The notes beneath the pieces are model-generated. The model was not told the origin of the DNA. It did not search any database and saw only the letters and a list, made by a program, of their open reading frames with translations. From the NCBI GenBank assembly GCA_036276235.1, contig DATBDZ010000011.1, positions 1-15,251 of the forward strand: a stretch of 15,251 nt of DNA. The letters are read 5' to 3'. This document shows, piece by piece, positions 6,968 through 13,293 of this stretch (positions are counted from its first letter, which is position 1; every line of letters starts with the position of its first letter). Position numbers and translations under genes: made by a program. Source of the DNA: JANWHF01 sp036276235. Lineage in GTDB: Bacteria; Planctomycetota; Phycisphaerae; Tepidisphaerales; Tepidisphaeraceae.

Positions 6968-8569
6968 ATGGCCCGCCCTATGCCCGATGAATCTGTGAAA
7001 AAGCCCGCCGTGGCTGAGACGAATGTCAAGGAGACGGTGGAATCGATCCTCATCGCGTTCATTCTCGCGTTTATCTTTCGCGGGTTTGTGGTGGAGGCGT
7101 TTGTCATTCCCACCGGCTCGATGGCGCCGACGCTCTACGGGGCGCATATGCGCTTCCGTTGCCCGGATTGCGGGACCAGTTTTGATGTGGGGTATTCCAG
7201 CCATGATGATTCGGATGACCCGGAATATCCGGCGATCGCCGAGCGGCCGATCGATTATCACTGCCCCAACTGCGGCTACACATTCCGCGCCGGCCAAATG
7301 CAGCGCGTGCGCTTCGGCGATCGCATCCTGGTCCTGAAGTATCTGTATCTGTTTCAGAAGCCGCAGCGCGGCGACACGGTTGTTTTCAAAAGCCCGTATG
7401 AGGGCCGCAAGCATAAGCCGTCGGATCCCGATTACTCGGTGAATTACATCAAGCGGCTCACCGGGATCGGCCCGGAAACGGTCGTCATTCTCGACGGAGA
7501 TATTTACGTCGGCCCCTTTGGCTCACGCGATCCGAAGCAATTTAAGATCTGGCGAAAGCCGGACCATGTGCAGAACGTTTTGTGGCGCACAATTAACGAC
7601 AACGATTACATCCCGCACCTTTCTGATGCGCAGCGCGCAAGTGCCGACCCGTGGCAGCAACCTTGGGAAGCCGGCAAGGGCCAAGCCGGCTGGGACCTGG
7701 GAAAAGATGGGCGAAGCTCCATCTTTCGTTTCAACGGCACGGCGGCAGCGACGCTTGAATTCAGGCCGGAACTGAATCGCGATGCGCATAACATGACCGA
7801 CTACCACGTCTACGATGAGTTGGAGCAGCATAACGCGGAACGGTTTCCGGTGAGCGATTTGAAGCTGGGCTGCACGTATAGCCGTGCCGGTGGCACGGGG
7901 CCGCTGCTTCTGCAACTGACCAAGCATTCCGAATGCTTCACGGCTGAGATCACGCCGGGCAATGTTCGCCTGCTGCGATCGTCGGCATCAGCGTTGAACT
8001 TCGACGCCGCCGCGGCACAGGTGGTCGGCGCCAAGGCGATTGGTGCGCTGGGCGGGTCGGCTCCCGTCCGGATTGAGCTGTCGAATGTTGATTATCGCGT
8101 GACACTACGCATCGACGGGCGCGATGAGCTGACCTTCGATTACGATCCGGACGTCGCGGTGCTATGGGAGAACGAAAACGAGCGGCGCAATCGACTGTCG
8201 CATCCGCATGTGCGGATGATGGCCGCCGGCCAGCAGTGCGCGATTGAGCACGTGCAGGTGGCGCGCGACATTTTCTATCAGAACAATGACGGACGGCTGC
8301 AATGGGGCATTCCCCGGCAGCCGGTTGATCTGAAGGCCGGCGAATATTTCGTGCTCGGCGACAATTCCCCCATCAGCGGCGATGCCCGCTTCTGGACTGA
8401 TCCGATTAAACTTGAGAAGGAAGGAATGCCGGATGTGGAATCCGGCCGCGTGCCCGAGCAATTCATGCTCGGCAAGGCGTTCTTCGTCTACTGGCCGGCG
8501 GGTTATCCGGTGCCATCGACGAACATCAACATCGTTCCGGATTTTGGGGATATGCGGTTCATCCATTAG
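6968..8569 (+). CDS. lepB: Signal peptidase I with inserted zinc ribbon and large extra domain
   Basis: The product is 533 residues, about twice the size of a typical signal peptidase I, which removes N-terminal signal peptides from exported proteins at the outer face of the cytoplasmic membrane. One N-terminal membrane segment (about 25-47) is followed by the catalytic box I-P-T-G-S-M-A-P-T-L with nucleophile Ser51. G-D-R-I-L-V (117-122) and Y-I-K-R-L with the general base Lys162 follow, and the box G-D-N-S-P-I-S-G-D-A-R lies at 464-474, so the active site looks intact. Two insertions are unusual. Residues 65-102 carry C-P-D-C and C-P-N-C pairs, a zinc ribbon between the serine and lysine boxes. 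Residues of about 185-445 form a beta-rich segment with no motif I can name, possibly a jelly-roll, placed before the last box. Start 6968 was chosen as the first ATG of the frame; the ATG at 6980 is an alternative. No good Shine-Dalgarno sequence is visible. Confidence 0.92.
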   Translation: MARPMPDESVKKPAVAETNVKETVESILIAFILAFIFRGFVVEAFVIPTGSMAPTLYGAHMRFRCPDCGTSFDVGYSSHDDSDDPEYPAIAERPIDYHCPNCGYTFRAGQMQRVRFGDRILVLKYLYLFQKPQRGDTVVFKSPYEGRKHKPSDPDYSVNYIKRLTGIGPETVVILDGDIYVGPFGSRDPKQFKIWRKPDHVQNVLWRTINDNDYIPHLSDAQRASADPWQQPWEAGKGQAGWDLGKDGRSSIFRFNGTAAATLEFRPELNRDAHNMTDYHVYDELEQHNAERFPVSDLKLGCTYSRAGGTGPLLLQLTKHSECFTAEITPGNVRLLRSSASALNFDAAAAQVVGAKAIGALGGSAPVRIELSNVDYRVTLRIDGRDELTFDYDPDVAVLWENENERRNRLSHPHVRMMAAGQQCAIEHVQVARDIFYQNNDGRLQWGIPRQPVDLKAGEYFVLGDNSPISGDARFWTDPIKLEKEGMPDVESGRVPEQFMLGKAFFVYWPAGYPVPSTNINIVPDFGDMRFIH

Positions 8570-8600
8570 GCTTCGCCAGACGGCGACTTGATAGAGATGC

Positions 8601-8617
8601 GGCGGGCAGTGCCCGCC
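8601..8617. repeat. Short perfect palindrome downstream of signal peptidase gene
   Basis: GGCGGGCA-G-TGCCCGCC is an exact 8-bp inverted repeat around one central base, 31 nt after the signal peptidase stop codon. It has no following U-tract, so it is not a standard intrinsic terminator. It looks like a short extragenic palindrome. Confidence 0.6.
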
Positions 8618-8672
8618 CTACGCGGCACTCGGCGATTGGCCGGCATGTGATCGTTTCGGAGCTGTCGCGTTG

Positions 8673-8791
8673 GTCCCCTCCTCCGGTACTCCGGGGGAGG
8701 GTTAGGGTGGGGGCCGTTTGTAGGAGACGCCCGTTCGACACAACCCCCACCCCAGCCCTCCCCCGGAGTACCGGAGGAGGGAGAAAAAAAA
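8673..8791 (+). repeat. Near-palindromic repeat element with poly-A end, copy A (intergenic)
   Basis: The left arm (from 8676, CCCTCCTCCGGTACTCCGGG, then a G-rich run to about 8714) is complementary to the right arm (about 8745-8781). The arms enclose a loop of about 30 nt. The right arm is followed by GAG and eight As (8784-8791). Copy B at 9357-9474 is the same element in reverse orientation. Copy A's left arm matches copy B's inverted right arm with a single mismatch over about 40 bases, while the loops differ. It ends 22 bp before the glycosyltransferase ATG, so it would fold in that gene's leader if transcription starts upstream. Confidence 0.88.
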
Positions 8792-8813
8792 CTCACGCGC
8801 CGGTGGATGGCCG

Positions 8814-10532
8814 ATGGATACGCTCCCGACATTCGATTCCTCCGCGGCGTTGAGCACTGCACCGGCGTCGAATCGTGGGCGCAGGTTGTCGATCCAGCTT
8901 GCGCTATTGCTGCTGATCCTCCTGGCGGGCATTGTATTTCGCCTTCGGTATTTTGCCGCCCGCGCTTCGTTTTGGCGCGATGAGGCGTTTATCGTTTTGA
9001 ATATCCGGGATCATCGCGCGGTGGAGCTGATTGGTCCGCTGGAGCATGGGCAGGCGTCGCCGCCGCTGTTTCTTTTTGCGGAACGCGCGATGGCGGTGGC
9101 GTTTGGATCGGGAGAATTCTCGCTGCGGGCGGTGCCGCTCGTCTGCGGCATCGCGGGGCTCATCGCGTTTTCATTCCTGGCGCGGCGGGTGCTTCGCGCG
9201 CCGGCGGCGCTGTGCGCGATCGCCATGATGGCGTTTGCCGAAAAGTTCATTCTCTATAGCGCGGAGGTGAAGCAATACAGCGGCGATGTGATGATGGCGG
9301 TGTTGCTGCTGCTCGCCGCCACGGCACTCGGGAGCAAGCGAGACATTCTCGGCGGCTTTTTTTCTCCCTCCTCCGGTACTCCGGGGGAGGACGGGGGTGG
9401 GGGCCGTGCTTCGACTGATCCTTTGGCGCCAAGCCCCCACCCTAACCCTCCCCCGGGGTACCGGAGGAGGGGACAAGACGCGTCGCCGATGTTTTCAGGC
9501 GCAACATCGGGGCGTTCGCCGGTCCGGCGGCTGGCCCTTGCGAGCCTGCTGGCGGCAGCCGGCATCTGGTTTTCCCACGCGAGCATTCTCGTGTTCGGCG
9601 CAATTGGCCTCGTGCTGACGCTTGCGTCGTGGCGCATCGGGAAGCGCCAGGCGTTGCAAGCCATCGCGGTAATGCTGCCGTTCGCTATCTCATTTGTCCT
9701 GCTCGATCTGATCTCGATCCGCCCGCAAAACACGCCGTGGATGCATTCTTACTGGATTGCCGATTTCCCTGATTTGCGCGACCCGCTGAGCATCCCGGGG
9801 TGGCTGCTCCTGCGATTGTACGATCTGCTGGGCGGGGCATTTCCGATGATCGGCCCGCTGCTGGCGATCGCCACGTTGCTGGGAATCTTCGGCCTTGCCC
9901 GTGCGCGCAAATATGAGCTGCTCGGATTGCTGATCGGGCCGACGGTGGTGGCGATCATCGCTTCGCTGTTGCAGCGGTATCCGTTCAACTCGACACGATT
10001 GACGCTGTTTTTGTTGCCGCAGATTTTTCTGTTGTGCGGAGCAGGATTTGAGTTTCTGGAAGGGGCGCTGCCGCGCCGCGCGGCATGGGCGTGGTGGGTG
10101 ATGGCGACGCCGATCGTGGCGGTCGGCCTGGGCATTTCCGTGTCGCGATTTATTCAGCCGCATTTTCGCTCGCATCTCCGGCCGGCGGTTGCCTTCGTGC
10201 GCGAGCATCGCCAACCGGGCGAGGCGATCTATCTCACCGGCATGCCGGCGCTGATCGGCCCCGACCCCTCGCGCGGCCGCGATCTGGAACTGCTCTGCTA
10301 TTGGCCGCATCCGGAGCCGCCGTTTCATGAGTTGTCACGATTGAATTGGCCGAACGTCCCCGAGCGCCGGTTTTGGGTCATCTTCGCGTTCGACCCCGAC
10401 CGCAAAAATAGTTGGCGCGACGCGCTCATGACCGACCTGCACGAATCGGCAACCGAGCAAACCCATTTCATCGATCCGCGCGGCGGAGCGGCCTACCTCT
10501 TCGAGCGCGGCCCTCGGCCTGCCACGCAGTAG
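8814..10532 (+). CDS. GT39-like membrane glycosyltransferase carrying an in-frame repeat insert
   Basis: The product is 572 residues with about ten or more hydrophobic segments, in the style of GT-C glycosyltransferases (GT39/PMT/ArnT type), which move a sugar from a polyprenyl-phosphate donor at the outer face of the membrane. After the first membrane helix (about 25-46) the loop contains F-W-R-D-E-A-F with Asp56-Glu57, the expected metal/catalytic acidic pair. S-P-P-L-F (82-86) and Y-S-A-E-V-K-Q-Y (148-155) match further family positions. Residues of about 182-221 are encoded by a repeat element (copy B) and read as a Gly/Pro/Ser/Arg-rich stretch between hydrophobic segments; the frame is kept on both sides. 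The soluble C-terminal part after about residue 455 is short. Start 8814 gives a normal N-terminus for the family. The acceptor and donor are unknown. Confidence 0.85.
   Translation: MDTLPTFDSSAALSTAPASNRGRRLSIQLALLLLILLAGIVFRLRYFAARASFWRDEAFIVLNIRDHRAVELIGPLEHGQASPPLFLFAERAMAVAFGSGEFSLRAVPLVCGIAGLIAFSFLARRVLRAPAALCAIAMMAFAEKFILYSAEVKQYSGDVMMAVLLLLAATALGSKRDILGGFFSPSSGTPGEDGGGGRASTDPLAPSPHPNPPPGYRRRGQDASPMFSGATSGRSPVRRLALASLLAAAGIWFSHASILVFGAIGLVLTLASWRIGKRQALQAIAVMLPFAISFVLLDLISIRPQNTPWMHSYWIADFPDLRDPLSIPGWLLLRLYDLLGGAFPMIGPLLAIATLLGIFGLARARKYELLGLLIGPTVVAIIASLLQRYPFNSTRLTLFLLPQIFLLCGAGFEFLEGALPRRAAWAWWVMATPIVAVGLGISVSRFIQPHFRSHLRPAVAFVREHRQPGEAIYLTGMPALIGPDPSRGRDLELLCYWPHPEPPFHELSRLNWPNVPERRFWVIFAFDPDRKNSWRDALMTDLHESATEQTHFIDPRGGAAYLFERGPRPATQ
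9357..9474 (-). repeat. Near-palindromic repeat element, copy B, inserted in the glycosyltransferase CDS
   Basis: This is the inverted counterpart of copy A. Seven Ts (9357-9363) and CTC lead into arm CCCTCCTCCGGTACTCCGGG (from 9366), and the opposite arm ends in GGAGGAGGGG (9463-9472). The arm-to-arm span is 106 bp in both copies. The element is translated within the plus-strand gene as roughly 40 residues containing S-P-S-S-G-T-P-G-E and P-H-P-N-P-P-P. I see no obvious target-site duplication at its borders. Confidence 0.88.
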
Positions 10533-10630
10533 CGCAGATCATTCATCGCGGAGGCACGGAGTCTCGGAGGCGCGCTCGAAGTTCGAACAGCATTCGGCGA
10601 AGCATGATTGGAAGGCCGACGCAACAAACC

Positions 10631-11545
10631 ATGAGCAACCGCCCAGCCCAACTCGCCGACCCTTCCCCCGGCAAACTCTGCCCCGAGTGCGGCTACGACC
10701 TGCGCGGCATCGCCAGCCAGCAATGCCCCGAGTGCGGCCTGAACCTCAATGATCCCAACTATTCCAGCATCCCCTGGGCCAACCGCGCGCGGATCGGGCA
10801 CTTCAAGGCGTTTTGGAAAACCGCGCTACTGGCAACTTTTCGGCCGAAGAAGCTTGGGATGGCCGTTGCGCAACCGGTCGACTTTCGATCGGCCAATAGG
10901 TTTCGGTGGATCGTCGTCGTACTCGCCACGCTGCCGGCGGTGGTGACCGTCGTTGTGGTTAAGACTTTGGATGACGCATCGGGATGGCGAATCGCCCGCA
11001 TTGGTGATTTGTCGAAGGATGCCTTTGACATGAGGTCGGGGCTTTTACCGGCTCTGACAGTCATATTTGGCGCGGGCCTTTCGCTGGCACCCGTGATCCC
11101 CCTCGGCGCGCTCGTCATGTTTGCGTTATGGACAGCATCGGCGGGAATCTGGTTTCGCCCGCGCCGGATGACGGTAGTCGAGCAGAATCGCGCCATTGCG
11201 ATCAGCCGTTATGCATGTGCGCCACTCGCGTGGCTGCCCATCGCAGGATTAGGCGCAATCCCAATCGCGGTTTTGGCATATTTTAATGCGAACATCCCGG
11301 CGCAATTCGGCTGGCTCATCATCACCATTGGGCTTGTCGTCGAGCTTTTCTTGTTGGCGATCCTCATCGCAAGTTGGTGGGGCACCTTGCGCCTCCTATC
11401 GATGACGACTCGTTGTGGATGGGGGCGATGGTCCATTGCCGCGATCGGCATTCCCGCGGGCTGGATAGTCTCCGCGTCAATCGGAATGCTGCTCGTTCCG
11501 TGTATCGCCGGCTTCATCTCAATTGTGATCGAATCACTCAAATGA
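10631..11545 (+). CDS. Zinc-ribbon polytopic membrane protein of unknown function
   Basis: The product is about 304 residues. It begins with a zinc ribbon, C-P-E-C-G-Y-D-L-R-G ... C-P-E-C-G, with Cys17, Cys20, Cys32 and Cys35, a form frequent at the N-terminus of Phycisphaerae membrane proteins. A basic linker follows, then about five or six hydrophobic segments (V-V-V-L-A-T-L-P-A-V-V; L-L-P-A-L-T-V-I-F-G; a segment ending A-L-W-T-A-S-A-G; L-A-W-L-P-I-A-G-L-G; I-T-I-G-L-V-V-E-L-F-L-L; and a C-terminal G-I-P-A-G-W-I-V). No catalytic motif is visible. The frame is open upstream to 10412, but that part overlaps the glycosyltransferase in another frame and is not membrane-like, so I start at the ATG at 10631 directly before the ribbon. 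The gap of 98 bp to the glycosyltransferase may allow co-transcription. The stop lies 6 bp from the stop of the convergent minus-strand gene. Confidence 0.8.
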   Translation: MSNRPAQLADPSPGKLCPECGYDLRGIASQQCPECGLNLNDPNYSSIPWANRARIGHFKAFWKTALLATFRPKKLGMAVAQPVDFRSANRFRWIVVVLATLPAVVTVVVVKTLDDASGWRIARIGDLSKDAFDMRSGLLPALTVIFGAGLSLAPVIPLGALVMFALWTASAGIWFRPRRMTVVEQNRAIAISRYACAPLAWLPIAGLGAIPIAVLAYFNANIPAQFGWLIITIGLVVELFLLAILIASWWGTLRLLSMTTRCGWGRWSIAAIGIPAGWIVSASIGMLLVPCIAGFISIVIESLK

Positions 11546-11551
11546 AGTTGT

Positions 11552-12232
11552 TTAGTTTGGAGAACCGCCAGGTTGCGTCGCGGGCCCGAGCGGACTCCAA
11601 AGCGTCAGATCGCGCCATTGCACGATCCCTTTTTGCCAGCCGAAGGATGGTTCGGCTGGTGGCGCGCCCGGGGCCGACGGGTCAATGGCGCCAAAGAGCA
11701 GCATGCGCCGTGAGCTACCATCGGGTAGCGCGTTGGGCAGTGCGACGTAGTTGATGGGACGATCGCCGGCGACAAAGGGATCGCGCGGCACAGCGGGCAG
11801 ATAACCCGGAACGAGCTCCTGCAAATCAGCGGGCCATCGACTGTTATGAAGCCGGTAGAGCCGAATTGCCAATGCGATCGCGGTAGCTCGCCGATCGGCG
11901 AGTGCCCGCCACTGCTGATCGATAAACCGACTATAATTGGGGGACGACAACTGGCTTATGAACCGGACGAATTCCAGCCCTTTCGTTGGGGGGATTAGCA
12001 ATGGGACCCTCGATGTAGGCCGACCAGTCGGCGGCAGAAGTTCTCTCAGGAAAATGTCATGCGCATCGAACATGCGAATTGTATCGAGGTCGAACATCGG
12101 TCCAAGCAGCGGGGTTCCGTTTCGCGCTTCAAGACTGTACTGAAGACTGATCTCGCGGTTTGACAGCATCGCCGCATGAAAGCCGTCGGAAAATTCAAGA
12201 TCGTCCAGAAGTCTTTTGATGATCAAGCGCAC
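11552..12232 (-). CDS. 3' part of a frameshifted single-pass membrane protein (C-terminal fragment)
   Basis: This ORF is the in-phase C-terminal half of the gene that begins at 13025; the nominal start at 12232 is a GTG with no ribosome binding site. The same frame is open upstream well into the 5' fragment, reading N-D-L-Q-I-V-A-C-E-L before the GTG, which looks like genuine protein. The C-terminal region has R-R-A-T-A-I-A-L-A-I-R-L-Y-R-L-H, then R-W-P-A-D-L-Q-E-L-V-P-G-Y-L-P-A-V-P-R-D-P-F, a pattern I associate with uncharacterised planctomycete membrane-anchored proteins. With one base removed at the junction, the whole product would be about 490 residues. The function is unknown. It is probably not made on its own. 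Confidence 0.6.
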   Translation of the reverse strand: MRLIIKRLLDDLEFSDGFHAAMLSNREISLQYSLEARNGTPLLGPMFDLDTIRMFDAHDIFLRELLPPTGRPTSRVPLLIPPTKGLEFVRFISQLSSPNYSRFIDQQWRALADRRATAIALAIRLYRLHNSRWPADLQELVPGYLPAVPRDPFVAGDRPINYVALPNALPDGSSRRMLLFGAIDPSAPGAPPAEPSFGWQKGIVQWRDLTLWSPLGPATQPGGSPN

Positions 12233-12335
12233 GCTTGCTTCGCTCGCCGGCCTTGTCGTTGCCGCTGGTCCTTCTGTGTGCGAAGTGGCGTTGTCGTCAG
12301 GCTGGATCCGCAGTTCACATGCGACGATCTGAAGA

Positions 12336-13025
12336 TCATTTGTAGCCAGGGGCGCCGATCCCGATGCCTACCATTTCGTCGATGACCGTTGGATGGTTGA
12401 CGAATCCCACCGCGCGGGATTCGTGCAGCAGGTCTTGCATTCGTTCCAGACTCTCGGCGTCGTCACCTTGCACGTGGGCATACATCGCCGCGTCCCCGAG
12501 TAACGAGGCCAGTTGTCGGGCCCGTTGGCGCGGCGGGCCGATTTGGTAGATCGCCTTTATCGCAGGAAGTTCCCAATCGACCTGATCGAATGCGCGAGCC
12601 TGTCGTGCCAAAGCCAGCGCTGAAGTGTTTCCCGCGACGGCGTCCTGTGCGAGCCGCATCCACTGCGGTTCAAATGGCGGATAACCTTTTGACAGAATGT
12701 CGGTTTGGGATGGCGGTTTTGCATCCGCATTCAAGCAATCGATCGCCCGCCGCAAATAGGTGGCGGCGTTCAGCTCCGCCGGAATCGGCGGCGAATCAAA
12801 ATCGCCCGGATACAGCGGCTCTCCGTGCGCTTTGATTTCGGCGATGCGGGCTTGCAGCCGGGTTGAGGCGACATGCGACCACCAGAGCCACAGGCTGCCC
12901 AGCGCGAGGGTCAGGACCAGCAGCGCGATCGTCGCACGTTTGAGGGCGCGGAATCTTGGGGGGAATGGTGTCTGCTCGGAAAGCGTTAGTGATGAGTCGG
13001 TCATCAAGGGCGCCGCCGCGCTCAT
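12336..13025 (-). CDS. 5' part of a frameshifted single-pass membrane protein (N-terminal fragment)
   Basis: The fragment is 229 residues. A short polar leader is followed by one membrane segment, A-T-I-A-L-L-V-L-T-L-A-L-G-S-L-W-L-W-W (about 31-49), and then a soluble, probably extracytoplasmic, alpha-helical region. It ends abruptly after G-I-G-I-G-A-P-G-Y-K, while the next frame continues with sensible protein sequence. An alternative start is the ATG seven codons downstream, giving M-T-D-S-S-L. I do not recognise a named family. The gene is divergent from the Asp-box protein gene with 268 bp between the starts. Confidence 0.65.
   Translation of the reverse strand: MSAAAPLMTDSSLTLSEQTPFPPRFRALKRATIALLVLTLALGSLWLWWSHVASTRLQARIAEIKAHGEPLYPGDFDSPPIPAELNAATYLRRAIDCLNADAKPPSQTDILSKGYPPFEPQWMRLAQDAVAGNTSALALARQARAFDQVDWELPAIKAIYQIGPPRQRARQLASLLGDAAMYAHVQGDDAESLERMQDLLHESRAVGFVNHPTVIDEMVGIGIGAPGYK
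12338..12370 (-). other. Apparent frameshift site joining the two halves of the minus-strand gene
   Basis: The two frames overlap only between a TAG in the downstream frame (near 12370) and the TGA ending the upstream frame at 12338-12336. Within this window is a run of four Gs on the plus strand (12349-12352; CCCC in the gene). Dropping one base there turns G-I-G-I-G-A-P-G-Y-K-stop into G-I-G-I-G-A-L-A-T-N-D-L-Q-I-V-A, joining both halves into one 490-residue frame. It could be a real mutation, an assembly or sequencing indel, or programmed +1 slippage. Confidence 0.65.
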
Positions 13026-13293
13026 GATAATGTTTTATGTGGCGCGGAGTACCATGGCTGCATCATAGTTGCATCAAACCGTGCGCGCATGGAGATCCCG
13101 GACGGCGCGGCGGTTTGGGAGTAATCGGCGAGAGTGGCGTTCTTGGCCGCCGCTCTGTCCGGGCGTGACGGATTGTGGGGCGGATGATCGTTTGGAGTTT
13201 ATTGCTTCTGTTGAATGCTCCGGCTCGTTATGATTCCGGCCGAAGCGGCGCGACAATGCCGCGGTACCATCGGCACGTTCAAGGAGGGATCTC
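13026..13293. other. Divergent intergenic region, no gene seen
   Basis: The space between the divergent gene starts holds no convincing ORF or RNA. TATGAT occurs near 13230 on the plus strand, but its best 17-bp-spaced upstream hexamer (TTCTGT) is poor. Promoters for both flanking genes must lie here if they are transcribed from their own starts. Confidence 0.35.
13281..13288 (+). promoter_or_regulatory. Strong Shine-Dalgarno site of the Asp-box protein gene
   Basis: AAGGAGGG lies 6 nt (from the end of AAGGAGG) before the ATG at 13294. It decides the start of the long open frame that runs off the window and is the best ribosome binding site in this segment. Confidence 0.8.

Noticed and set aside
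6670..7113. Extension of the small minus-strand membrane protein to 289 residues with an L-I-L-I-rich helix
   Set aside because: The hydrophobic stretch is a direct translation of the GGATTA array and overlaps the start of the signal peptidase gene; a GTG with a good ribosome binding site exists at 6669.
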